From positions 450,365 through 514,364 of the forward strand of contig NZ_AUBP01000002.1 of the NCBI RefSeq assembly GCF_000429305.1: a DNA stretch of 64,000 nucleotides, in the 5' to 3' direction. The notes below the pieces were generated by a model. The model saw only the letters and a program-made list of their open reading frames with translations, made no database searches and was not told the DNA's origin. The DNA is from Desulfovibrio inopinatus DSM 10711 (GTDB lineage Bacteria; Desulfobacterota; Desulfovibrionia; Desulfovibrionales; Desulfovibrionaceae). Made by a program: the position numbers and the translations under genes. The stretch's first letter is position 1, and each line of letters opens with the position of its first letter. Positions 1 to 7,747 of the stretch are shown in pieces.

Positions 1-372
1 ATTGTAATAGCGGGAGAATGTTTGTTTTATTTCACGAATAAATTCGGACAGACTGGTCCATTTGCGGCGAAGATCGGCAAGTTGCATTGCGCTAGGAGGT
101 ATCGAGTCGCCATAACATTGAGTGAAGTGTCTTTTGACATCGTCATCAGTAAGTGAAGAAGCCGGAGCCATCCGAACGAGCAGATGGAAATGGTTTCCCA
201 TGAGTGCGAAGCCAAGGATATCGCAGAAATATATGGCGGAGAAGCGTTTGATGATAGCGAGGAGTGTATCTTTTTCAATATCACCAAATGGGAGGCCATC
301 CAAAGCGGTGCGTGACATAACATGATAAACGGCGGGACGATCTTCGAGAAGTAAGCGGGAGGTTCTTGGCAT
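1..372 (-). CDS. REP-associated (Y1/IS200-like) transposase, 3' end outside window
   Basis: Single-strand DNA transposase of the HUH Y1 class, RAYT-like. The reading frame gives 124 residues and runs off the left edge without a stop. It contains the family start block MPRTSRLLL, then YHVMSRT, and the HUH metal-binding motif in MGNHFHLLVRM around residue 67. The catalytic tyrosine helix near the C-terminus would lie at or beyond the edge; the last visible residues are SRYYN. I chose the ATG at 372 because family members begin MPRTSR; an in-frame ATG at 393 would add seven residues. A longer open frame on the same strand in another register (27-410) has no such motifs and is a shadow. Family membership is confident from the HUH motif; whether the copy is active cannot be judged. 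Confidence 0.85.
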   Translation of the reverse strand, partial: MPRTSRLLLEDRPAVYHVMSRTALDGLPFGDIEKDTLLAIIKRFSAIYFCDILGFALMGNHFHLLVRMAPASSLTDDDVKRHFTQCYGDSIPPSAMQLADLRRKWTSLSEFIREIKQTFSRYYN

Positions 373-471
373 GAGCAACTCACATTCAAACATGTTGGTA
401 TGTACGACAAGTGTGATTGATTACGGAGTTGATGTCAACATAATTAACCTGTCCCCTATAGGAGTGTTGCG

Positions 472-942
472 ATGTGGACAATTGCCGATGCCGCGTCGGT
501 CATGACGTTGGCGTCTTGTTCTCGGCATGGGCCGTGGGCGGCCGATGTATATTTTGCTCGGAGTGAGGACGGGTTGTATTTTTATTCTTCGCCGCAGAGT
601 CGGCATTGTCAGGACTTCGCAGCGGATTCCCGAACTGCGGCAACGATTCATGTGGCATCCGAACATTGGCGAGATATTCGTGGTCTTCAAATCGTTGGGA
701 AGGTTGTTCCTGTTATTGAACGCTCTGCGAAAGCGGCGGCTATGGCCGTCTATCTCGCAAAGTTTCCGTTGGTTCGCGATTTTTTTCAATCTCCCAAAAG
801 CATGGGGAAAGCTATTGCCGACAAAATGGGGCGTGTTGCTCCGTACGTACTTTGGGCTGAGACCATCTATGTGACAGACAATACATCAGGCTTTGGAAAT
901 CGCCAGGAGTATCATGTTGCTCAGCTCGATTCACACTCATGA
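472..942 (+). CDS. YhbP-like FMN-binding split-barrel protein
   Basis: 156 residues, matching the usual length of the YhbP/UPF0306 group of pyridoxamine 5'-phosphate oxidase-like flavoproteins. The N-terminal half reads as a split barrel: VMTLASC, then ADVYFARSEDGLYFYSS, then a TAATIHVAS strand and GLQIVGKV. The substrate is unknown; the family is usually taken as FMN-dependent oxidoreductases or FMN-binding regulators. An AGGAG box lies 8 bases upstream of the ATG. Its 3' end overlaps the convergent SDR gene by 6 bases. The fold assignment is good, the function unassigned. Confidence 0.75.
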   Translation: MWTIADAASVMTLASCSRHGPWAADVYFARSEDGLYFYSSPQSRHCQDFAADSRTAATIHVASEHWRDIRGLQIVGKVVPVIERSAKAAAMAVYLAKFPLVRDFFQSPKSMGKAIADKMGRVAPYVLWAETIYVTDNTSGFGNRQEYHVAQLDSHS

Positions 943-2481
943 TTTCTTCTGTATACGACACTGCTTCCTGGGAAACGTTGGTGTGAAACGTTGTGGTGAG
1001 TGTTTCAAAGGAGAGCCGCTGGCACGGGCAATATTTTTGAGCATATTTGAAAATATCATCACATGAAACGGATAGGTCCCATACCAATAGGCTAAGCCGG
1101 CAATGCCTCGCGGTAAGAAGTAGGAATGTAGTTCACACTGACAGCGGTGTTCTCCCAGAGGATCCAATCGGAATTCGAGCATTGCTTCGCCTGGCATACG
1201 CATTTCAGCCTGAAGTTTAAGCAGATGTGGTTTTTCAAGTGCGAGCACACGCCAAAAGTCGAGTGCATCCCCTTGCCTAATCTCGTGTGGATCGCGTCGT
1301 CCCCGGTTGAGACCGACGCCACCGGCGAGTTTATCCATCCAACCACGCATTTTCCACAGCAAATCTCCAGCATACCAGCCGGTTTGCCCACCAATGGAAG
1401 TCAGAATCGGCCAAACGGCATCGGGATCAGCGTCGATTTCCGCACGAAAACCGCATTCGAGCATCGTCCCGCCAGCATAGGCGGCATCGCCGCACGTCAT
1501 CCATTCGGGGGGCGTTGTAAAACCGGCGTCGGACCAACAGCTTTCGATGTTGTGTTGACGGGTGCGTTCAAGAGCGAGTCGGATGGTCTCACGACACGGC
1601 AGCAGCGTTTGAGGAATAATTTCCCGTATACGGTTTTCGCGACAGACCGCTTCATTGCGCAATCCGGAAATGAGTGGGACAGCTAAAGATGCCGGAATGG
1701 GAGTGACGAATTGGACCCAATACGACGAAAGTTTGGGCGAAAGCACTGGGACGGGGATGATAAACCGTTTTCCAAGGCCAGCTTCTTCGGCATAGATGTG
1801 AAACAGTTCTTCATACGAAACAATATCGGGACCACCGATATCGAACGTCTGTCCGATGGTTTCGGGATGATCCAGACAGTCGACTAAGTAGTTGAGCACA
1901 TTGGAAACTGCTATCGGCTGGCTTTTGGTTCTGACCCATTTGGGTGTGATCATGATCGGCAAATGTTCAGTGAGATACCGCAAAATTTCAAACGAAGCCG
2001 ATCCCGACCCGAGAAGCATGGCGGCTCGAAAGAATGTTACCGGAACAGGTCCGGATTGCAATGCGCGAGCCGTATCCAAGCGTGAACGAAGATGTGTGCT
2101 GAGGTCGTCGTCTTCATCACCAAGTCCACCGAGATAAATAATACGTTCCAGTCCGGCTTCGGCGGCAGCGTGAGCCATATTCTGCGCGGCCTGGAGATCG
2201 GCGCGGGCAAAATCTTGGTTTTGAGGATTCATGGAGTGGACGAGATAATACGCCAAACAGCACCCCGCAGCCGCGTGTTGAAGGGCATCTGCGTCCATGA
2301 CATCCGCGGCAAAACATTCCACACCGGGCAGGTGAGCCCATGGTCGGTCAAGTAATTTGTCCAAAGAGCGGCCGATCGCCCGTACAGTCCATCCGGCCTG
2401 AAGCAAGCGAGGAACAATACGTCCTCCGACATATCCAGTTGCTCCAGTGACAAGAATGGGGCGCTCATCCCTTGGCGACAT
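937..2481 (-). CDS. SDR-type NAD(P)-binding protein with C-terminal DUF2867
   Basis: 514 residues. The N-terminal part is an atypical short-chain dehydrogenase/NmrA-like Rossmann domain: VTGATGYVGGRIV at residues about 11-23 is the nucleotide-binding glycine motif, and FFRAAMLLGSGSASFE and FDIGGPD are typical of the NDUFA9-like group. The C-terminal third (from about residue 345, CGFRAEIDADPDAVWPIL) resembles the DUF2867/START-like domain often fused to these proteins. The start at 2481 is preferred over the in-frame upstream ATG at 2502 because AGGAGG sits 7 bases before it. It lies 63 bases downstream of the MFS gene on the same strand, so the two may be co-transcribed. Substrate unknown; a quinone or lipid-related role is only a guess. 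Confidence 0.85.
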   Translation of the reverse strand: MSPRDERPILVTGATGYVGGRIVPRLLQAGWTVRAIGRSLDKLLDRPWAHLPGVECFAADVMDADALQHAAAGCCLAYYLVHSMNPQNQDFARADLQAAQNMAHAAAEAGLERIIYLGGLGDEDDDLSTHLRSRLDTARALQSGPVPVTFFRAAMLLGSGSASFEILRYLTEHLPIMITPKWVRTKSQPIAVSNVLNYLVDCLDHPETIGQTFDIGGPDIVSYEELFHIYAEEAGLGKRFIIPVPVLSPKLSSYWVQFVTPIPASLAVPLISGLRNEAVCRENRIREIIPQTLLPCRETIRLALERTRQHNIESCWSDAGFTTPPEWMTCGDAAYAGGTMLECGFRAEIDADPDAVWPILTSIGGQTGWYAGDLLWKMRGWMDKLAGGVGLNRGRRDPHEIRQGDALDFWRVLALEKPHLLKLQAEMRMPGEAMLEFRLDPLGEHRCQCELHSYFLPRGIAGLAYWYGTYPFHVMIFSNMLKNIARASGSPLKHSPQRFTPTFPRKQCRIQKKS

Positions 2482-2544
2482 CGGATATCCTCCTGCGTTC
2501 ATACCGTCTTCGTGTGGTATTGTATTATGTGTTACGAACGGTGA

Positions 2545-3774
2545 TTACGGCTGCACCGCTTTGTCCTGCACGTTCTCACCGTGCTGAGAGTCTGAAATTT
2601 TCCAGAGTACAGCGGCCGTTCCGACAAGAGTGAGGCCTGCGGCTGCGGCAGAAATATAAAAAACGGTATTATAATCCGTGAAAAAGAGGAGTCCGCCAGC
2701 GAGATAGGGGCCGATAGCCTGACCGAGTCGCATGATGGTTCCGTACGCTGCATTGAATGCTGCGCGCTTTTCCGGGCCGGCGAGTTTCATAATAGTCGTT
2801 AGGATTGCTGGCAATACCAAGCCGTTGCCGATACCATATAATGTCATACAGAAAAAAAATCCTGAGAACGTTGTGGTATAGGGAACACTCAGGCAGCATG
2901 CGACATAAAGACAAAAGCCCAAAACAATGAGCCGCGGTGCGCTGGCAAATCGTTCGAGCTTGTCCATTGTGAACGAGAGAATGACGGTATAAATGGCAGC
3001 ATAGGAAAACAGCATACCGATTTGTGCCGGTCCCTTGTGATAGACGTTGCCTATAAGTATCGGCAAAATGGTGAGCATACTTCCAAAGATGAACATAAAG
3101 CACATAAACGCAGCAATATAGACGACAAGACTGGTTTTGCAGGTAAAGCCGAGAGCAATATTGTGCAGATAATGGCCGAGTGATGCTGGTCGTACTGGCG
3201 TAGCAATGTGCAATCCAAACCAGACGACAAAGGCCAAAATCATGGATACTGCGGGTAATGCAAAGGGATAGCGCCAATTTAATGCGCCGAGCACTCCTCC
3301 CAAAGCTGGGAAAACGGCGACAGCAGCAATTTGGATTCCAACGTATGTGCCGAGGGCTTTGGACAGTCTCGGGCCATGATAGAGATCGCCGAGAACCGTT
3401 CCGGCAATAACGACCAAAGGAGCTACTCCAAGCCCCTGCAGGAATCGAAAGAGTAAGAGTGTGTCGAAATCGGGGGCGAGGGAACACAAGCTGCCGAAAA
3501 AACCAAAAATAAACAGACTTGGACTTAATACTTCTCGTCGTCCAAAATGGTCCGCAAGATATCCGGCTACAGGCGAAAGGAATATGCCTGGCAATGTAAA
3601 ATAGGTGGTGATGAGGCCTATCCGATCGGAGCTGACATGGAGTTCCTGCATGATGACCGGGAAGACAGGAATAATGCTGGCCACTCCAATGACGATCATG
3701 AGCGTAACACAACAAATAATAATGAAATGGGGATCTTTGGTGAGTGAGCGCATAGAATTTTTACTGTAATACAC
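2545..3774 (-). CDS. MFS drug/metabolite transporter
   Basis: Inner-membrane major facilitator protein of 409 residues with about 12 hydrophobic segments. The loop after TM2 carries GYLADHFGRREVL, the MFS signature (G-x3-D-x2-GRR), and GLGVAPLVVIAGTVLGDLY resembles motif C of DHA1-type exporters. The annotated start is GTG with a poor GGAA box; an ATG seven codons downstream (3753) is equally possible. It sits between a small orphan gene and the SDR gene, all on one strand with gaps of about 60 bases. The substrate cannot be told from sequence; efflux of a small hydrophobic compound is the family default. Confidence 0.85.
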   Translation of the reverse strand: MYYSKNSMRSLTKDPHFIIICCVTLMIVIGVASIIPVFPVIMQELHVSSDRIGLITTYFTLPGIFLSPVAGYLADHFGRREVLSPSLFIFGFFGSLCSLAPDFDTLLLFRFLQGLGVAPLVVIAGTVLGDLYHGPRLSKALGTYVGIQIAAVAVFPALGGVLGALNWRYPFALPAVSMILAFVVWFGLHIATPVRPASLGHYLHNIALGFTCKTSLVVYIAAFMCFMFIFGSMLTILPILIGNVYHKGPAQIGMLFSYAAIYTVILSFTMDKLERFASAPRLIVLGFCLYVACCLSVPYTTTFSGFFFCMTLYGIGNGLVLPAILTTIMKLAGPEKRAAFNAAYGTIMRLGQAIGPYLAGGLLFFTDYNTVFYISAAAAGLTLVGTAAVLWKISDSQHGENVQDKAVQP

Positions 3775-3833
3775 GGTGGTTCCGGTTTGCCCGGATGGAA
3801 AGAAGGAGGGGCAAAGAGTCGATATTCCAGAAA

Positions 3834-4097
3834 TTAGGACTCGTTGCTTGGGATTCCTGATTCGGTTTTGGCTGCTTCGAGATCTTCATGGCATTTGGTA
3901 ATTACTCGATCGGCAAAGGCTATAGCGATTTTTTTCGCGTCTTCGACATTGGCGAATTTATCCTTGAGGACGCGGCGACCGACTTGCACCTTCCAGCCGG
4001 GCTGTCCTAATCGTTCATAAGTGACAGTGACAAAAAAAGCTCCGCCAATTTGAAGAAAATGAGTAGAATCGTCGTGCTGTGTCCACTTTGTACTCAT
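3834..4097 (-). CDS. Small conserved-looking hypothetical protein (87 aa)
   Basis: Unrecognised 87-residue soluble protein, MSTKWTQHDD at the start, with an alternating hydrophobic pattern (FFVTVTYERL, WKVQVGRRVL) followed by a helix (NVEDAKKIAIAFADRVI). It looks like a compact alpha/beta domain. GAGG lies 6 bases upstream of the ATG, so I consider it real. It is first in a possible leftward unit with the MFS and SDR genes. No function is proposed. Confidence 0.6.
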   Translation of the reverse strand: MSTKWTQHDDSTHFLQIGGAFFVTVTYERLGQPGWKVQVGRRVLKDKFANVEDAKKIAIAFADRVITKCHEDLEAAKTESGIPSNES

Positions 4098-4228
4098 GCC
4101 GACCTCGTTTGCTTGGTGGTATGAAAAACAGAGAAAAGTTTAGCAAAGTTTGTTGTGGAGGCATAGGCTTTTGAAGACGAATTTGTTTTCGTAACGACAA
4201 AAACGCATACGATATTTTCAAAAATCCA

Positions 4229-4267
4229 AAAAAAACGGGACAAGCACTTGGCTTGCCCCGTTTTTTG
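4229..4267 (-). terminator. Rho-independent terminator after glnB
   Basis: A 10-base stem (CGGGACAAGC paired with GCTTGCCCCG, one mismatch) is flanked by A and T runs on both sides, so it can act in both directions. It lies 17 bases beyond the glnB stop codon and closes the amtB-glnB unit. Confidence 0.85.
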
Positions 4268-4283
4268 TAATCGTATGTGACGT

Positions 4284-4625
4284 TTAGTTGACGGCAGTAC
4301 CGTCTTCTTCGCCGGTACGAATGCGGCGGGTTTTTTCAACGTTGAGAACAAAGATCATGCCGTCGCCTTCGCTGCCGGTACGGGCGCCAGCCGTGATGGC
4401 GTCCAGACCTTCTTGAACTTTTTCATCGGGCAGGCCGACTTCCAAGCGAATTTTCTTAAGCAGGTTCACTTCCATGACAACGCCACGGTAGGTTTCGGTG
4501 AAGCCTTTCTGTCGGCCAGCACCAAGGCAGTTCGTGACGGACATGCCATAGATTTTTTTCGAGAACAGGGACTTCTTGACCGCGTTGAGCTGTTCGGGTC
4601 GAATGTATGCTATAATGAGTTTCAT
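4284..4625 (-). CDS. glnB: Nitrogen regulatory protein PII
   Basis: 113 residues, the standard PII length. PII trimers sense ATP/ADP and 2-oxoglutarate and plug the AmtB ammonium channel or bind other targets. Recognisable blocks are GAGRQKG ahead of the T-loop, the B-loop TGSEGDGMIFV and the C-terminal RIRTGEEDG. The T-loop is unusual: where E. coli GlnB has Tyr51, the uridylylation site, this protein has Met51 (context YRGVVMEVN), so classical uridylylation at that residue is impossible. Tyr46 is kept. AAAGGAG precedes the ATG. It follows amtB by 14 bases, the usual amtB-glnK pairing, so the partner is almost surely the AmtB encoded next to it. Confidence 0.95.
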   Translation of the reverse strand: MKLIIAYIRPEQLNAVKKSLFSKKIYGMSVTNCLGAGRQKGFTETYRGVVMEVNLLKKIRLEVGLPDEKVQEGLDAITAGARTGSEGDGMIFVLNVEKTRRIRTGEEDGTAVN

Positions 4626-4639
4626 GGCGTGTTCTCCTT

Positions 4640-6013
4640 TTACTCGGTGGTGAAGATCTGGAAGCCGTTGTATGCTTCCATGCCGTGTTCACCGATGTCC
4701 AGTCCACGAATTTCTTCTTCCTCGGAGACACGCACGCCGACAGTGACCTTGAGGACGGTGAAGAGGATGTAGCCTGTGCCCAAAGCCCAGATGAAGACAC
4801 TTGCGACACCAATGATCTGGGTGATGAGCAGGCTGACGCCGCCGCCGTAAAACAGGCCAGCTTCGCCACCGAAATCCGGGCTGGCAAGGAGGCCGACAAG
4901 GAGTGTGCCGCAAGCGCCACAAACACCGTGGACAGAGATGGCACCGACCGGGTCGTCAATTTTGAGGACTTTATCGATGAATTCAACGGACAGGACAACA
5001 AGGATACCGCAGATGAAGCCGATAATCAGCGCGCCAGTGGGGCTGACGTTGGCACAACCGGCAGTAATGCCAACCAAGCCGGCGAGAACTCCGTTGAGGC
5101 TCATGGACGGGTCAGGCTTGCCGTAGCGCATCCATGTGACCATCATGGCAGCCAAGCCACCCATGCAGGCAGCCAAGTTGGTGGTCGTCGCGATGACGCC
5201 GATGGAGCCGGAAGCTTCCGTGGTCGAACCGGGGTTGAACCCGAACCAACCGAACCAGAGAATGAAGACACCCAAGGCGACCAAAGGAATGTTATGGCCG
5301 GGAATAGCGCGGGCAACACCGTCACTGGTGTATTTGCCAATACGAGGACCGACAACCATAGCACCGGCAAGAGCAATCCAGCCACCGACGGAGTGAACGA
5401 CCGTAGAGCCGGCAAAGTCAATCATCGGAGTGGACAGGGACGAAAGCCAACCACCGCCCCAAATCCAGTGGCCCGAAATGGGGTAAATGAAACCGGTGAC
5501 GACCACGCTGACAACCAAGTACGCAACAAATTTTGTACGTTCGGCAATGGCACCGGACACGATGGTGACGGCGGTAGCGGCGAACACGGTCTGGAAGAAC
5601 CAGAATGTGTAGGTCCAGATGGCATCGTCGCTGCCGGTTCCGCCGGCCGAGAGGCCGAAGTTGGACCAGCCGATGAAGCTGCTGATGTCATCACCGAACA
5701 TGAATGCGAAGCCGCACAAGAAGAAAATCACGCTGCCGGCCGAAAAGTCGAACATGTTTTTCATCAAAATGTTACAGGCGTTTTTGGCTCGGGTAAGCCC
5801 TGTTTCGACCATCGCGAAACCAGCCTGCATGAACATGACCAAAATGGCTGCAATAAGCGTCCATACAACGTTGCCGTTGAACTGAGTTAAATACTCGGGA
5901 GCTGCTGCATCCTGGGCCATTGCGTTTTCGGGCATAATCGAAGCCAAAAGGAGCGCCGCGCCTCCAAGAGCGAGACCTTTGGCCAAGGTGCCGTTTACCG
6001 TCCTTCCATCCAT
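4640..6013 (-). CDS. amtB: Ammonium transporter AmtB
   Basis: 457 residues with an N-terminal signal-like segment (about 1-33, ending AMA) and eleven membrane segments of the Amt/Rh family. The family signatures are plain: AGFAMVETGLTRAKN near residue 65, and GGWIALAGAMVVGPRIG and FNPGST further on. The cytoplasmic tail ends in acidic and aromatic residues and would contact PII. AAGGAGGAAGG upstream gives a strong ribosome site. A sigma-54 promoter lies about 95 bases upstream, and glnB follows 14 bases downstream, so the pair is expected to be induced under nitrogen limitation. Confidence 0.97.
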   Translation of the reverse strand: MDGRTVNGTLAKGLALGGAALLLASIMPENAMAQDAAAPEYLTQFNGNVVWTLIAAILVMFMQAGFAMVETGLTRAKNACNILMKNMFDFSAGSVIFFLCGFAFMFGDDISSFIGWSNFGLSAGGTGSDDAIWTYTFWFFQTVFAATAVTIVSGAIAERTKFVAYLVVSVVVTGFIYPISGHWIWGGGWLSSLSTPMIDFAGSTVVHSVGGWIALAGAMVVGPRIGKYTSDGVARAIPGHNIPLVALGVFILWFGWFGFNPGSTTEASGSIGVIATTTNLAACMGGLAAMMVTWMRYGKPDPSMSLNGVLAGLVGITAGCANVSPTGALIIGFICGILVVLSVEFIDKVLKIDDPVGAISVHGVCGACGTLLVGLLASPDFGGEAGLFYGGGVSLLITQIIGVASVFIWALGTGYILFTVLKVTVGVRVSEEEEIRGLDIGEHGMEAYNGFQIFTTE

Positions 6014-6106
6014 AAATCCTTCCTCCTTAACGTAGTGTTGCTTTTCCTGGCAGGGACTGCAGGGACCAATTTGTTCCGTCGGGGAAACGGAAGACGGAAT
6101 TGTCTA

Positions 6107-6122
6107 AGCAAGACCCAGGCCA
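6107..6122 (-). promoter_or_regulatory. Sigma-54 (-24/-12) promoter of amtB-glnB
   Basis: Reading leftward, TGGCCTGGGTCTTGCT has the invariant GG and GC dinucleotides at the correct 10-base separation, and TTGC in full, against the consensus TGGCAC-N5-TTGC. It would start transcription near 6096, giving a leader of about 83 bases before the amtB ATG. Confidence 0.8.
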
Positions 6123-6443
6123 AATGCTAACATTTTGAAATTTAAAGAAAAGCTTGTCGCACCCTCGGTGGGCATTACATTTTTGTTTGCCCCACCGGGA
6201 GCATGTGTTACATAATTGTAGCTCAATGGCAACAAAAAATTATCTTGGAGTAATAGAATTCGTAAAGTCTACGATTTCGGTATGTTGATCTCTGAGGCGG
6301 AAAGACCATTTTGTACATTGTGATTAGCAAAATCGAAAATCAAGCCCGAAGCGAGCGGTGTTGTTTCGGAATTATGACAATTCGAGACAGGAATGCGCTG
6401 TGAGTGGCCCACTATGAGAAGGTAATGTGAGACTGTGGTGTTT
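6123..6443. other. Divergent intergenic region with inverted repeat
   Basis: No gene seen. The notable element is an imperfect inverted repeat at 6166-6197, arms CGGTGGGCA and TGCCCCACCG separated by 13 bases. It is 45-75 bases upstream of the sigma-54 promoter, a position where an enhancer-binding protein could sit. Just upstream, GCACCCTCGGTG overlaps it and loosely resembles an NtrC half-site pair with shortened spacing. Function is inferred only. Confidence 0.35.
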
Positions 6444-6474
6444 TTGTCAATAATACGGTAAAAAAAAATATACA
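6444..6474 (+). promoter_or_regulatory. Possible sigma-70 promoter for the EAL-HDOD gene
   Basis: TTGTCA at 6444-6449 and TATACA at 6469-6474 are separated by 19 bases of A-rich sequence, with AATATA at 17 bases as an alternative -10. The spacing is not ideal, so this is a weak call. Confidence 0.25.
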
Positions 6475-6508
6475 AACCGTTGATTGTCGTGTGTGTAAAG
6501 GAGCTTGC

Positions 6509-7747
6509 ATGCCTCACACCGTTCCTGAGTTTGAAAATCGGAGTATCCCGGTATTTATCTCCAGGCAGCCTGTATTTGATCGTAAAAAAATCCTACAGGC
6601 GTATAAGGTTATGCTGCATCATGCCGCGGGTGAAGATGCTGGCGTGGCTTTGGCTACGGAGGGGATGGCAAACGCATTGCAAGGAATTGGTGAAAACGCA
6701 CGAATTTTTATCGCGTCTCCTCCATCTGTTTCATCTCCGGATGAACTTTTTCATATCCACAAAGACCGGCTTGCGCTTATTATGGATTGTTCCGGAGACA
6801 ATTTGGAACTGTGCATCGCCGGCTATCAAGAATTGAAACAACAAGGATTTTGCTTGATCCTTGATAACTACGACGGACGGTCTGAACATGTTGCATTGCT
6901 TCATCTGGCCGATATCGTATCGTTATCTATTGGTCGTTTGTCGGCGGCGGACGTGCTTGGCTTGTCCAGGCAGGTGAAGAAGGTTGGCGCCGATGTTATG
7001 GCTTCAGATATTCAGGATTGGGAGAGCTTTGAAGGGGCAAAGGCGCTTCGGTTCGAGTATTTTCATGGTCCTTTTTTCGGGAAACTTCATATGGTGCCGG
7101 GCCGTTCCATGACAACGGCATCATTGTCTCGTGTGCGTTTGTTCAAAGCACTCAATGCACCAGACTCCACAGTAGATCAGCTTGCCGATGTCGTGGCCAT
7201 GGATCCAGCGCTTGTCTATAAGCTACTTAAATTTATCAATGCGGCCTCCATGGGATTTAAAAGTCGTATCACGTCTATTCCACACGCAATCAATTTACTT
7301 GGCATTGTGCCGTTTCGGCGGTGGGCTCTCGCTGTAATCATGTCGGATTTCGATAACACGACGAGGGGACGTGAACTGGTCTATCTTGCGCTTCAGCGTT
7401 CACGGTTTTTAGAGTTAATCGGGACAACAGCGCAGAGGGGAGGCTATGCTCCTGATACGTTGCTGCTGTTTGGACTCTTTTCTAAACTTGATGCGTTGGC
7501 GGGAAGGCCCATGGATGAACTCATTGACGATATGGCCTTGAATCCTATTATAAAAGATGCACTCAAAGGGCGTAAGAATAGTGCACATGATTGGCTCGAT
7601 CTACTTGAAGCCGTGGAGACCGGGGATTGGCAGATCGTTTCCAATATTGTCAATAAATATGCTATCCCTCCGGCAGAAGCTGCGAAGAACTATTTTTTGT
7701 CCGCTTATTGGGCTAAAACTGTCATCGGAGTTCTTGAAAGACAATGA
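6509..7747 (+). CDS. EAL-HDOD signalling protein (YuxH/CdgJ-like, catalytically degenerate)
   Basis: 412 residues. The N-terminal part (about 10-200) follows the EAL-domain fold of YuxH-like proteins (ISRQPVFDRKK at the start), but the EAL signature is replaced by YKVML, so c-di-GMP hydrolysis is not expected. The C-terminal half (about 205-400) is an HDOD domain: SRVRLFKALNAP, ADVVAMDPALVYKLLKFINAA, SIPHAINLLG. HDOD proteins act as scaffolds in motility, type IV pilus and second-messenger pathways. I chose the ATG at 6509 because AAGGAG precedes it by 6 bases; a GTG at 6491 is an unlikely alternative. It overlaps the downstream hybrid kinase by 4 bases (ATGA), so the two are translationally coupled and probably work in one pathway. 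Confidence 0.88.
   Translation: MPHTVPEFENRSIPVFISRQPVFDRKKILQAYKVMLHHAAGEDAGVALATEGMANALQGIGENARIFIASPPSVSSPDELFHIHKDRLALIMDCSGDNLELCIAGYQELKQQGFCLILDNYDGRSEHVALLHLADIVSLSIGRLSAADVLGLSRQVKKVGADVMASDIQDWESFEGAKALRFEYFHGPFFGKLHMVPGRSMTTASLSRVRLFKALNAPDSTVDQLADVVAMDPALVYKLLKFINAASMGFKSRITSIPHAINLLGIVPFRRWALAVIMSDFDNTTRGRELVYLALQRSRFLELIGTTAQRGGYAPDTLLLFGLFSKLDALAGRPMDELIDDMALNPIIKDALKGRKNSAHDWLDLLEAVETGDWQIVSNIVNKYAIPPAEAAKNYFLSAYWAKTVIGVLERQ

Noticed and set aside
27..410. 127-codon frame on the minus strand at the left edge
   Set aside because: The neighbouring register on the same strand encodes a clear HUH transposase; this one has no motifs.
4685..5890. A 401-codon open frame opposite amtB
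   Set aside because: It is the complement of a strongly conserved membrane protein; its product is low-complexity Asp/Gly/His-rich, an artefact of codon use on the other strand.
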